Source: Bog-473 sp963721585
GTDB taxonomy: Bacteria > Actinomycetota > Acidimicrobiia > Acidimicrobiales > RAAP-2
NCBI GenBank assembly: GCA_963721585.1
Contig: CAVRJN010000007.1
Location: forward strand, 1,302,001 to 1,366,000
Length of the DNA: 64,000 bases
Direction of reading: 5' to 3'
In this document: positions 17,685 through 26,925 of the stretch, one piece after another
Layout of the letters: each line of letters starts with the position of its first letter
Numbering within the stretch: position 1 is the stretch's first letter
The notes under the pieces: generated by a model
The model's input: only the letters and a program-made list of their open reading frames with translations
Databases searched by the model: none
Told to the model about the DNA's origin: nothing
Translations under genes and position numbers: made by a program

Positions 17685-18677
17685 TCACACCTCGATGTTG
17701 ACCATGCGCCGTACGATCCAGAACCCCAGGGCCATGAGTCCGGCCGTTCCGATGAGAACGATCAGGCCAACGCCGCTCTCCATGGGCTTGAGGTAGGACG
17801 GGTCCTTCAGCTCGAGTGCACACACGAGGAAGATCGGGATGGCGAAGAGCACGTAGCCGGACATGCGCCCTTCCGCCGACAGGGTCTGAACCTCACGTCG
17901 CACCTCCTGCCTGGTTCGCATGAAGTCGGCCAATGTGTGGAGAATCGGGGCGAGTCGGCCACCGGTGGACTGCTGAATGCGCACAGCCTCGACCGCCCAC
18001 TTGAGATCCTCCACCCCCGAGCGATCCGCCATGTTCTCGAGGGCCACGACCAGGTCCGAGCCGACCGCCACCTCGGCCATCACACGATCAAGCTCAGCCG
18101 AGAGGGGCGGTTTGGCGTCACGCCGGTACATGTCGATGGCTCGCTGAAAGGTCTGACCACCCTCGACCGACGCCGACATCAGTGCCAGCGCGTCGGGGAG
18201 TTGTTCCTGAATCTGCTTGATCCGCTTGGCGGCCTGCCGTGTTGGCAGATACCACGCGACACCCGCAACCACGGCGACCGCAACGACCGAGGCGATCGCC
18301 GAGCCGACGAGGACGCCGACGATGACGGCCAGCCCGAACGCGATGCTCGAGTTGATGACGAGATACTCGCCCGCCCGCAGCGGGATGGCGGCACGCTCCA
18401 GCCGTCGCTCCAGGGCGCCATGGGTGTCGATTCGTCCGAAGATCCCGGCGATACGGACTGTGAGTGCGGAGAGCTCGCCACGTTCGGGGGACTCCGTCAC
18501 CACCTCCACGGGTATCTCAGCGGTCCCCATGGTGTCGTCGAGGATCTGGGCCAAGGTCCGCTGTTTCGTGCGCACCCGCATGATCATCGCCATGACGGTC
18601 AGAGCCAGACCGCCGCCGACGAGGACCGCCGCCGCCAGCGCCGTGTCCTGGCTGCTCAGCTGGGTTGCAAGCAGCAT
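17685..18677 (-). CDS. tadB: Flp pilus assembly membrane protein TadB
   Basis: 330 residues with the T2SSF fold: N-terminal helix, a pair of helices around residues 110-150, the cytoplasmic helical bundle containing QLPDALALMSASVEGGQTFQ and VGSDLVVALENMADRSGVED, then two C-terminal helices (GYVLFAIPIFLVCALEL and VGLIVLIGTAGLMALGFWIV). Works with TadC and the ATPase TadA. Its first base overlaps the tadA stop (18677), so the two are translationally coupled. Confidence 0.92.
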   Translation of the reverse strand: MLLATQLSSQDTALAAAVLVGGGLALTVMAMIMRVRTKQRTLAQILDDTMGTAEIPVEVVTESPERGELSALTVRIAGIFGRIDTHGALERRLERAAIPLRAGEYLVINSSIAFGLAVIVGVLVGSAIASVVAVAVVAGVAWYLPTRQAAKRIKQIQEQLPDALALMSASVEGGQTFQRAIDMYRRDAKPPLSAELDRVMAEVAVGSDLVVALENMADRSGVEDLKWAVEAVRIQQSTGGRLAPILHTLADFMRTRQEVRREVQTLSAEGRMSGYVLFAIPIFLVCALELKDPSYLKPMESGVGLIVLIGTAGLMALGFWIVRRMVNIEV

Positions 18678-20263
18678 CAGCCCTGCTTCCCCTCGCGCCG
18701 GCGCGCCAGCATTTCGTACATCTCCTCCGAAGGTGGCTCCATCACCCGACTCGGGCGCGCCGGGCGGTGGCGTCCGGAGGACCGAACACCTGCGTTCGAG
18801 AGTGCCTCGTCGTCATTTCGGAACAGATGAGCAGGCACTTCGACGCCGTTCAACGCCAGCTCGTCCAGAATCTTGGGCCGTAGGCCGGTCGAGACCAGGC
18901 GCCCAAGACCCTCGTGCATGTCGACGCGATGGAAGATGTCCTGTAGGAGGACCGTCTCGCCCTCCATACCCTGGATCTCGGTGATGGAGTGCACCACGCG
19001 GGGTCCAGCCGGAGTCCGTTGCAGTTGAATGAGGCAGCCCACAGCCATGACGATCTGTTCTCGAATGGCGCGTTGCGGGAGCTCGACACCTCCCATCATG
19101 ACCATGGTCTCGAGACGACCCAGCAACTCGCGCGGCGTGTTGGCGTGCACTGTCGTCATCGATCCTGCGTGACCCGTGTTCATGGCCTGGAGCATGTCGA
19201 GCGTCTCCGAACCACGACACTCTCCGACGATGATCCGGTCTGGTCGCATCCGCAGTGAGTTGCGCACGAGGTCTCTGATACGGACTTCTCCGGACCCCTC
19301 GGCGTTGGCCGGGCGGGTCTCCAGCGTGACAACGTGCTCTCCCTGGATCTGCAGTTCTGCAGACTCCTCAATGGTGATCAGGCGCTCCCCGTCAGGGATG
19401 AAGTTGGAGAGGACGTTCAGCATCGTCGTCTTCCCCGTGCCGGTGCCGCCGACCACGATCAGGCTGATCTTGCCCCGCACCAGTGCCTCCAGGAACACGG
19501 CGGCGTCCATGGAGAGTGAGCCGAGGCCGATCAGGTCTTGCATGACCAGAGCCCTCTCCGGGAATTTCCGGATCGTGAGCACCGGTCCATGCAACGCGAG
19601 CGGCGGCACAATGGCATTGATTCGAGACCCGTCAGCAAGCCGGGCGTCCACCATCGGCGACGACTCGTCGACGCGACGCCCTACCCCATGCACCATCCGG
19701 TCGATGATCCGGCGGTACTGATGTGGTGAATTGAAGACGATGCCGCTGCGTTGGAGCTTTCCCTTGCGCTCAATCCAGATCTCGTCGAACTTGTTGCACA
19801 TGACCTCGGTGATGGAGCCGTCGGCCAACAGCGCCTCGAGCGGCCCATAGCCGAGGGCGTCTTCGAGCATTTCTTCCACGAAGCGCTGGCGTTCGATCGG
19901 TGAGATCCCGATGTCCTCGTGGTCGAGGATGTCATTGACGGTCGAGCGCACCTTTTCCCGCAGCTCGTCGGGAGAGAGGTCGGCCGCCTTCGGGGCGATC
20001 TCGGCCAGCACCTTGGCCTGGACCTTCTGCTTGGACTGCTTCCACGCGGTGTCCAAGGCGGTGCGGTCGGAAGCCCGTCGCAAGGGGTGTCCCTTCGCTC
20101 CCGATGCCGGGGCACTGCCCCCCGCCCGTCTCTCCACGCCGTCCGGAGGAGGTTCGGCGTCGCCTTCGCGACGATTCCATGGCTGCAAGGTGTCCTCGGA
20201 TGGCGGGGACTCTCTCGACGGGACGGTCCCGTCAGCAGCAGCCAGCTTCTCGGACAGGTTCAT
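18677..20263 (-). CDS. tadA: Flp pilus motor ATPase TadA/CpaF
   Basis: Hexameric ATPase powering pilus assembly. After a 90-residue polar N-terminus comes the CpaF core: YGPLEALLADGSITEVMCNK, Walker A VVGGTGTGKTTMLN, the Asp box ITIEESAELQI, Walker B RPDRIIVGECRGSETLDML and the His box NTGHAGSMTTVHANTPRELL. 528 residues in total, with a C-terminal extension ending RREGKQG. It begins five bases after tadZ ends. Confidence 0.95.
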   Translation of the reverse strand: MNLSEKLAAADGTVPSRESPPSEDTLQPWNRREGDAEPPPDGVERRAGGSAPASGAKGHPLRRASDRTALDTAWKQSKQKVQAKVLAEIAPKAADLSPDELREKVRSTVNDILDHEDIGISPIERQRFVEEMLEDALGYGPLEALLADGSITEVMCNKFDEIWIERKGKLQRSGIVFNSPHQYRRIIDRMVHGVGRRVDESSPMVDARLADGSRINAIVPPLALHGPVLTIRKFPERALVMQDLIGLGSLSMDAAVFLEALVRGKISLIVVGGTGTGKTTMLNVLSNFIPDGERLITIEESAELQIQGEHVVTLETRPANAEGSGEVRIRDLVRNSLRMRPDRIIVGECRGSETLDMLQAMNTGHAGSMTTVHANTPRELLGRLETMVMMGGVELPQRAIREQIVMAVGCLIQLQRTPAGPRVVHSITEIQGMEGETVLLQDIFHRVDMHEGLGRLVSTGLRPKILDELALNGVEVPAHLFRNDDEALSNAGVRSSGRHRPARPSRVMEPPSEEMYEMLARRREGKQG

Positions 20264-20268
20264 CTCGA

Positions 20269-21555
20269 TCAGACCCTCTCGAGCTCTGGCGCCTTGTTGG
20301 TGCGACTCTTCCTCCTCCGCCAGAACCCGCGCGCCTCTCCGATCTCTGCGGTGTTCGAACCCGAACCGAGGGTCGGTGTGATCTCGTCAGACAGGAACTG
20401 CTGCATGCCGCTTGCCAGCTTCTTCCCGATTTCGGAATTGGCCGCCGAGACGAGGGCCGGCTTTCCCTTATTGATCGACCTCATGACCTCTCGTGAATAG
20501 GGGAGGATCGACACGATCTTGTTGTCCAGCACCTCCTGTACATCGCTGATGTCGATCCCAATATCGTCTTCGACCTTGTTGAGGACGACCCCGATGGTCT
20601 GGCTGTTGATGCGCAGCTTCTCGAGCGTGGTGAGGAATACCCGCATGTTGCGAATGCTCGGCAGGTCCAACGTCACCATGCAAAGAACCCTGGTCGAGTG
20701 GTCGAAAGCCGCCAGCACGATCTCAGACAACTGCGCTGGAGTGTCGACGACGATGTAGTCGAAATGTCGGCGTAGGGCGCCCATCACCTTGTACACGTCC
20801 TTCGGGGCGATCATGTCGGCGTCGGCCGGGCTGAAGGGTGCGGCCAGGACCGAGAACCCGAGCTCATGCTCCTCGAGGTACTCCTCGACATGCTCGTCCA
20901 GATCGTCTTCATCCACCGGTTCCCGAGAAAGGAGGTCCGAAATCGTGAATCGTGGTCGCAGGTGCAACGCCGTTGAAACCTCACCGAACTGCAGATCGAG
21001 ATCGACCAGACAGACGCGTTGGCCCGTCTGTGCTGCCAGATAGCAAGCCAGGTTCGTGGCGTAGAAGGTCTTGCCACAACCACCGCTGGACGACGCCACG
21101 GTAAAGACCTCGGCGAACTGATGGCGCTCGACGACGACGCCGTGCGCGGCGACGGGGAGCGTCGAGTCGCTCCTCGAGGCCGAGACATCGGCGATGTCGA
21201 AGGCCCGCTGCAGGGCGAGGGCGAGCTGGCGCTTGCTGGTCGGGTACTCGACCAGTTCAACCGCACCGGTGCGGACGATGTCGCTCAGCGTCGCCTTGGG
21301 TTTTGGGCCGAGGGCCAGCACGACGGCGGGAACCGCTCCCGCCGCCCGGAGGGTGGCCAGACGGGCCATGCCGGCGTGGCTATCGAAGGCGGGTCCGGCA
21401 ACGAGCACGTCGAACGGGCCCTGCTGCGCGAGATCGTCGACGACCTCACTCACGTTGGGGCTGGTGACCACCTCGTAGCCAGGACCGAGCGAGGCCTGGA
21501 TGGCCCTGCTGAGGGCGGGCGAACGGCTGATGACGAGAATCCGGCGGCTGATCAC
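20269..21555 (-). CDS. tadZ: pilus localisation ATPase TadZ/CpaE
   Basis: MinD/ParA-like protein that places the Tad machine in the cell. From the GTG at 21555 the product begins MISRRILVISRSPALSRAI and has 428 residues. Residues 1-125 form a receiver-like domain; the deviant Walker A follows as SSSGGCGKTFYATNLACYLA, then switch regions DLDLQFGEVSTALHL and DYIVVDTPAQLSE. The start is fixed by a GTGA overlap with the cpaB stop (21552-21554). The C-terminus is basic (WRRRKSRTNK). Confidence 0.9.
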   Translation of the reverse strand: MISRRILVISRSPALSRAIQASLGPGYEVVTSPNVSEVVDDLAQQGPFDVLVAGPAFDSHAGMARLATLRAAGAVPAVVLALGPKPKATLSDIVRTGAVELVEYPTSKRQLALALQRAFDIADVSASRSDSTLPVAAHGVVVERHQFAEVFTVASSSGGCGKTFYATNLACYLAAQTGQRVCLVDLDLQFGEVSTALHLRPRFTISDLLSREPVDEDDLDEHVEEYLEEHELGFSVLAAPFSPADADMIAPKDVYKVMGALRRHFDYIVVDTPAQLSEIVLAAFDHSTRVLCMVTLDLPSIRNMRVFLTTLEKLRINSQTIGVVLNKVEDDIGIDISDVQEVLDNKIVSILPYSREVMRSINKGKPALVSAANSEIGKKLASGMQQFLSDEITPTLGSGSNTAEIGEARGFWRRRKSRTNKAPELERV

Positions 21556-22316
21556 GGTATCGCCGTCGTCTGGTCCGTGCCTATGCACTGCTCCAAGGGT
21601 GGCGGGTTCGCATCTTGCTGTGTCTGTACGACCGAGAGGGACTCGTTCTGTGAGAGAAACTCGATATTCCTGGCATTCGACGGGTTGACGGCCAGGAGCA
21701 GAGTCTCGGTGGCTGGAATAGTCCGGCCGGCCGAGGTCTCATGGCCGGCGTAGGAGGGGACGGCGCTCTGCACGTCGAGAACGTCGATGTCCGCCATCGC
21801 CAGTTCCGTGCAGGGCAACGGAAGGGTTGAACTGACTCCGCTCGCCGTGGACACCTTCGTGATGTTGGCGTACACGTCGACGTGGGCACCGGGCTCCAGA
21901 TAGCCGGCGAGGCTGTTTGCCCCCGATATCGTGACCGTCACCGCATCCAAGCCCGTCGGCACCGAGATGGAGGAGGTACTTGCCTTGAGCTCCGTCGAAT
22001 TCAGGGCGTGACCCTTGGCGATCGACTGGGTCAGGACCTCATCGGTCAGTCCGGTGAGAGACCCGAGATCGAGCGGTGAGTACGACTTGGTCGGAATCAG
22101 CTCGATGGCGACGACCCCGCTCGAGATCATGGCTTGGCCCGTGGTCCCAGCGGGAATGTCCGCCTTCGCCACAACGGCGGAAGTGCTTACCGGTGGCACA
22201 ACGTTCGTCCCGGATGCGCGCTTGTTCGCGCCCTGCACGCTGGCGTACGCGAGCGCGCTCCCGGCAATGAACAAGATCACTCCGATGACGACCAGTATGA
22301 GCGTCTGCCGTTTCAC
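21552..22316 (-). CDS. cpaB: pilus assembly protein CpaB/RcpC
   Basis: From the GTG at 22316, preceded by GAGAGGGGGAAG, it gives about 254 residues: VKRQ, a signal-anchor helix TLILVVIGVILFIAGSALAY, then the SAF domain (VVAKADIPAGTTGQAMISSG, KGHALNSTELKA) and the RcpC domain (DAVTVTISGANSLAGYLEPGAHVDV). It acts in the periplasm or wall zone with the pilus channel in other bacteria. First gene of the cpaB-tadZ-tadA-tadB-tadC run. A longer frame upstream overlaps the promoter region and is not used. Confidence 0.88.
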   Translation of the reverse strand: MKRQTLILVVIGVILFIAGSALAYASVQGANKRASGTNVVPPVSTSAVVAKADIPAGTTGQAMISSGVVAIELIPTKSYSPLDLGSLTGLTDEVLTQSIAKGHALNSTELKASTSSISVPTGLDAVTVTISGANSLAGYLEPGAHVDVYANITKVSTASGVSSTLPLPCTELAMADIDVLDVQSAVPSYAGHETSAGRTIPATETLLLAVNPSNARNIEFLSQNESLSVVQTQQDANPPPLEQCIGTDQTTAIP

Positions 22317-22409
22317 CTTCCCCCTCTCAACCGGTGCACAACAGTCAGAAGCCAGAATGAGCCGTGCGAGCCGTTGGCTGCGTTGAGGGTACGACGGGAG
22401 TGGGGGGAC

Positions 22410-22486
22410 GTACATAGGCCCTTTTGACCATTCTCCGAAACGGCGCCGCAGGTGAGGGCAGCGAATGGTCCATATGACCTATGTAC
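22410..22486. promoter_or_regulatory. symmetric divergent control region of the Flp operons
   Basis: GTACATAGG (22410-22418), seven bases, GACCATTC (22426-22433) is mirrored exactly by GAATGGTC (22463-22470), seven bases, CCTATGTAC (22478-22486), centred near 22448 between cpaB and tadE. Each half points at one operon and starts about 95-110 bases from the start codon. The flp promoter carries a third copy. Confidence 0.65.
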
Positions 22487-22597
22487 CGTCGCCATGAGCC
22501 GGCCCAGAATCAACTCGCAAGTATCGCAGCGACGTACCAATCGAAAACGGTCGAGGAATTGGTGCGGCCGCCCGAGATACCGAGAAAGGAACTCGCC

Positions 22598-23086
22598 TTG
22601 GGACCGCGCACGTGGAGGCTGCCGAATCGACTCGGGCGACAACGCGACGAACGCGGAGCCGAGATGGTCGAGTTCGCCTTCGTGGTCCTGCTCCTCATCG
22701 CCTTGCTCTACGGCATCATCAGCTACGGCATGGTCCTCGCTGCGCAGTCGACGCTCACCCAGGCCGCTGCCGACGCGGCCCGGTCGGGCATCGTGTCCCC
22801 CTCGACCGCGGTCGCCACGGCAGAGGGCCAGGCCGCGACCGACGTCGGCTGGATGGGCAAGGGGTGCTTCGAACCGGATGTTCTTGGTTCTGCCAGTGCA
22901 CCGATCACCTGCAAGGCGGCGACGGGGAACTGCCCGTCGAACGCGAACAACACCTGTCTCACAGTGACGGTCAAGTACGACTACGCCTCGTCACCGCTCT
23001 TCCCCGAGCTCCCCGGTCTCGGCATCATTATGCCTTCGACCATCTCCTCGACGAACGTCCTCCAAATGTCAACGCCGAGCTCGTAG
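22598..23086 (+). CDS. tadE: TadE-like pseudopilin
   Basis: From a TTG at 22598 (AAAGGA seven bases before) it has 162 residues. The prepilin-type segment is RGAEMVEFAFVVLLLIALLY, cleaved by the locus prepilin peptidase after Gly-Ala or Gly, with Glu +5. The C-terminal region is exported, contains four cysteines and ends LQMSTPSS. TadE proteins are minor pilins that aid assembly and adhesion. It starts the plus-strand operon tadE-tadG-tadV. Confidence 0.88.
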   Translation: MGPRTWRLPNRLGRQRDERGAEMVEFAFVVLLLIALLYGIISYGMVLAAQSTLTQAAADAARSGIVSPSTAVATAEGQAATDVGWMGKGCFEPDVLGSASAPITCKAATGNCPSNANNTCLTVTVKYDYASSPLFPELPGLGIIMPSTISSTNVLQMSTPSS

Positions 23087-23127
23087 GCACGAAGCATGTC
23101 GACGTTCCGGCGCGTGAGGGTGCACCT

Positions 23128-24732
23128 GTGGGGTCAGCGACGCCGAGACGAGCACGCGGCGCGACGCTCGTTCTTACAGGCATTTGCATGATCCTGCTCC
23201 TGTGGGGTGGCGCGATGGGAGTGGATCTCGGGTTTTCCGTCTACGGCAGCCGGCAGGCCCAGGCCATGGCCGATACGGCGGCACTCGACCTTGCCCGCTA
23301 CATCAACATCGCCGACAACCAGGCGAACAACACCGCGGCCGCCAATTACCTGAATGCCAAGCTCGCCAACGTTGTGACGGACAACGCATCGAACGCCGGA
23401 TTGACGATGACACTCGGGCTCTGGCAGGGCGGAAGCTTCACGCCCGAGAGCAAGTGCACGCCGGCGTCTCCTCCGCTCACGTACACCTGCAACGCCGTTG
23501 ACGTCACGGCCAACCAATCCGTGCCACAGATCTTCTTCGGTGGCTTCCGGGTGCTGAGCGGGCACGCAGGTGCAACGGCAACCTCCGATCGGTCGACGAT
23601 TGCTGCCGTGACGCCCGAAGCATCCTTCTCGATCGGAACCTACTTGGCCAGCCTCACCGACCCGGGGCAACAGCTGCCCGTCCTCGATACCCTCCTGGGC
23701 ACTCTTGGGACATCGGTCACTCTCACTGCAGCCGGTTATCAAGGGCTGGCCAACACGAACGTGACCATAAGCCAGTTGGTGACCGCGTCGGGAGGTCTCC
23801 TGACCTCGTCGAACGTCATGACGACTGCATTGAGTGCCGGGCAGTGGCTGCTCATCCTGAACGACGCGGTGGCAAACCAGACGGCACAGCTCAACTGTGG
23901 TGCCTCGCCGGTACCGAGTCCGTGCAACGCCGGTCAAGCCCTCACCGGGCTCGACTTCGGCGGTGCTCCGGCTCAGTTGTGCCAGCTCGTGTCCATCAAC
24001 ATGGGAGCCATCGCATCGGGCTGCACGAATTCCACGCTGACGACCACCACCCTGTCGACACCGGCGCTGGCCGCGAACCTCAATGTGCTTCAGCTCCTCA
24101 CGACCGAGGCGGAGTTCGCGAACGGATCGAGCGCTCTGAACGTGACATCGGCGCTGGGTATCACCGGAGTGACCACGGCTCAGCTGTACCTCACCCTCGT
24201 GCAACCGCCTCAGGTGGCGTACGGCACGGTCAATACCACCGCATCGACAGCCCAGGTCCAGGCGAGCCTGCAGCTCACCCTGCCGGTCTTCGGCCAGCTG
24301 GACATCCCGCTGTCGGCGGCAAGCGGAACCGCCACGTTGAAGACCCTGAAGTGTCAGAGCAATTCCATGTCGTCGACGACGATCGCGGGTGCCACAAATG
24401 CGGCATCGGGAAGCGTGACGCTTGCAGGCACCAACATCGCCACAGTGTCGATCGCCGGGTACAGCGGCCCAAGCTCCACGTTCGCAGGCGGAGTGGTCCC
24501 TCCCACGGCGAGTACCGCCACGGCGGGAACCAACCCCTACCAGGTGACCCCGGCCAGCCCCATGCCCACGTACTCCGGACTCAGCGGGTCCACCAACCCT
24601 GTCGTCTCCGCGGCGCTGTCGACCGTGGCCGGCCTCCTCGACCCCGTTCTCCAAGCGGCCGGGGTCTCGGTGGGTGGCGCTTCGATCGCCGACCTCGGCA
24701 CCAACTGTGACGCGGTGTCCGTGGTCCAATGA
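23128..24732 (+). CDS. tadG: TadG-like secreted pilus/adhesion protein
   Basis: 534 residues from the GTG at 23128 (GAGGG eight bases upstream). Basic N-terminus TPRRARGATLVLTG, one helix GICMILLLWGGAMGVDLGFS, then the TadG-like motif RQAQAMADTAALDLARYI. The remainder is a long Thr/Ser/Ala-rich exported region with several cysteines and no integrin-type (vWA) domain recognised, so it is TadE/G-like rather than classical TadG. It ends in a 4-base overlap with the prepilin peptidase start. Confidence 0.82.
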   Translation: MGSATPRRARGATLVLTGICMILLLWGGAMGVDLGFSVYGSRQAQAMADTAALDLARYINIADNQANNTAAANYLNAKLANVVTDNASNAGLTMTLGLWQGGSFTPESKCTPASPPLTYTCNAVDVTANQSVPQIFFGGFRVLSGHAGATATSDRSTIAAVTPEASFSIGTYLASLTDPGQQLPVLDTLLGTLGTSVTLTAAGYQGLANTNVTISQLVTASGGLLTSSNVMTTALSAGQWLLILNDAVANQTAQLNCGASPVPSPCNAGQALTGLDFGGAPAQLCQLVSINMGAIASGCTNSTLTTTTLSTPALAANLNVLQLLTTEAEFANGSSALNVTSALGITGVTTAQLYLTLVQPPQVAYGTVNTTASTAQVQASLQLTLPVFGQLDIPLSAASGTATLKTLKCQSNSMSSTTIAGATNAASGSVTLAGTNIATVSIAGYSGPSSTFAGGVVPPTASTATAGTNPYQVTPASPMPTYSGLSGSTNPVVSAALSTVAGLLDPVLQAAGVSVGGASIADLGTNCDAVSVVQ

Positions 24733-25421
24733 ACACGACGACGACGCTCGTGGCCGGGGCCCTGCTGGGCCTTGCCGTCGGATCACTCCTGGTGCCGATT
24801 ACGCGCCGCGAATTGGCGGCTGCCGTGTCACGGTCAGCTTCCTTCGCTCGAGACGCCACCGACGCGCCGGACACCCCGACGACACCTCGCATCAGCCGGG
24901 GCCACTGGATCACCCTGGCCCTGGCCTCCGGCCTGCTTCCCGCCTATGTGTTGCACCGAGTCGGCTGGTCGCTCAATGCCCTGCCGCCCTTGCTCTTGCT
25001 TGTCGGCCTGGTCCAGCTCGCCTATTGCGACCTGAAACGCCGACTCCTGCCCAAGACGCTCGTCTACGCGCTCAGTGTCGCTGTTCTCGGAAGCGCAGCG
25101 GTCATCGCACTGTGGACCGGCGAGGGGGAGCGACTGGTACAGGCGACGTTGGGTGGAGCCATCTCCTTCGCGCTGTTCTTCAGCGTCAACCTGATGAATC
25201 CGCGGTGGATGGCCTTCGGCGATGTCCGCCTGTCTCTCGTCTTCGGCTTCGGGCTGGCCTGGGTCAGCCCGATAGACCTCTTCGAAGCATTTCTCTTTGC
25301 CAATCTGTTGGCTCTCATCACCGGACTCGTACTCATCGCGAGCAGGCGCGCCGACCGCAGATCCTCGCTGCCCTTCGGCCTCTTCATGGGGCTCGGCGCC
25401 GCACTGGTCCTGATCACCTGA
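24729..25421 (+). CDS. tadV: prepilin peptidase TadV/CpaA (A24 family)
   Basis: Membrane aspartyl protease that trims the Flp pilin and TadE-like leaders. 230 residues, about seven hydrophobic helices. Catalytic aspartates are in YCDLKRRLLPK and AFGDVRLSLVF (the GxGD-type site with Phe-Gly-Asp here). The N-terminal cysteine motif and methylase domain of type IV PilD enzymes are missing, as in TadV. Start overlaps the tadG-like stop as ATGA. Confidence 0.9.
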   Translation: MNTTTTLVAGALLGLAVGSLLVPITRRELAAAVSRSASFARDATDAPDTPTTPRISRGHWITLALASGLLPAYVLHRVGWSLNALPPLLLLVGLVQLAYCDLKRRLLPKTLVYALSVAVLGSAAVIALWTGEGERLVQATLGGAISFALFFSVNLMNPRWMAFGDVRLSLVFGFGLAWVSPIDLFEAFLFANLLALITGLVLIASRRADRRSSLPFGLFMGLGAALVLIT

Positions 25422-25450
25422 GCCCGAGCCGGATCAGGGTCTCGGCCGAC

Positions 25451-26814
25451 TCAGATGACCTTCACGTTCTGCGCCTCGTCACCCCTGCGGCCGGCACCGA
25501 TAGTGAACTCCACCGTTGCGCCGGGCGCGATGCCCTGGCGGGCGACTCCCTCGACCTGCGAGTGGTGCACGAACAGATCTTCACCACCGCGGTGCTCTAC
25601 GAACCCGTAGCCACGGGCGGTGTTGAAGAACTTCACTGTCCCGGTCAGCTTCCGGGGCTTCTGTGCCCCGCCACTGGCCGCAGAGGGGGCGGGGGTCGGC
25701 ACTGAGAACGGCGCCAGGAGTCCGGGCTCCAGCCCGAGCGCTTTCTGCACGCCGCGCACGTCCTTGTGCTGTTCGGGAGTGACCAGCGACACGACAGTCC
25801 CGGTGTGACCGGCGCGGCCCGTCCGGCCCGACCGGTGGACGTAATCCACGTGGTCCGTCGGCGGGTCGAAATGGACCACGCACGGCAGGGCGTCGACGTG
25901 GATGCCCCGCGCGACGACGTCGGTCGCCACCAGGGCGTCAGTCTTCCCCTTGGCGAACGAATCGAGTGCCCGCTCGCGCTGTCCCTGGGTGCGGTCGCCG
26001 TGCATGGGAACCGCACGCACACCATGCGCCTGAAGCTGCTTGACGACGCGGTCGGCCCCCCGCTTGGTCCGACAGAACACGAACGCCTGTCCGTGGTGCT
26101 CGATCAATTTTGCCGTGATGGCGACCCGCTCGGATCGATCAACCTTCCAGAAGTGGTGGGCGACGTCACCCTTCGCCTCCTCGGTCGCCTCGATGGCAAC
26201 CCTGACCGGGTCGTGCTGGTAGTTGCGGATGATCGACTCCACCTCGCGGCCGATGGTGGCCGAGAAGAGGAGGACCTGGCGGTTTGACGCTGTCTGGTCC
26301 AAGAGGCGGCGCACCGCGGGGAGGAAGCCCATGTCGGCCATGCGGTCCGCCTCGTCGAGCACCACGGTCGTGACCTCGTCGAGGACCACGTCGCCCCGAT
26401 CGATGAGGTCCTCGAGGCGGCCCGGACAGGCCACCACGATGTTGACGCCCTTGTGAAGGGCACGCACCTGATCGCGGTATCCCGTGCCGCCGAAAATGGA
26501 GACGACCCGCTTGCGATCGTGCCCGAGCAGGTCTCCGATGACATCGTGCACCTGGGTGGCCAACTCGCGTGTCGGCACGAGGACCAGTGCCCTCGGGCGG
26601 CGCGGGCGCGATTGCACGGAGCTGACAACGAGGGGGATCCCGAAGGCGAGCGTCTTGCCCGATCCGGTAGGCGCCTTCCCGCAGATGTCCCGGCCCGCGA
26701 GCGCAGGGGGGATCGTCTCGGACTGAATGGTGAGTGGTTCGGTGATGCCCTGGCGCGTGAGCCGGTCGGTGTACGCCGCGGGGACGCCAAGGTCTGAGAA
26801 GGAAGAGATGACAA
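25451..26814 (-). CDS. DEAD-box RNA helicase fused to a cold-shock domain
   Basis: RNA-unwinding enzyme. From the upstream part: SDLGVPAAYTDRL, Q motif ITEPLTIQSETIP, Walker A APTGSGKT; then PTRELATQV, VVLDEADRM, LLFSATIG, VFCRTKRGAD, and HRSGRTGRAG. The last 65 residues are a complete cold-shock domain (GTVKFFNTARGYGFVEHRGG, DLFVHHSQVEG). The frame has no ATG, GTG or TTG before residue 64 (GTG at 26617 would omit Walker A). A TTG at 26814 with upstream GGAG fits if two bases near 26803 are extra. Either an ATC/ATT start or an indel is needed. Confidence 0.85.
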
Positions 26815-26925
26815 GACTCCAATCGAGGAAATGTGGCCTACTCGATCCGGAATCTCGAACGGGCCCCGCCGGGCGAACGCCCGAGGCACAATCATTGTAG
26901 CAGTTCCCGGGGTTAGCCTGCCGTC

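Noticed and set aside
22612..23127. Upstream extension of the TadG-like frame
   Set aside because: It lies in another frame over tadE and is Arg/His/Gly-rich; the GTG at 23128 has a ribosome site.
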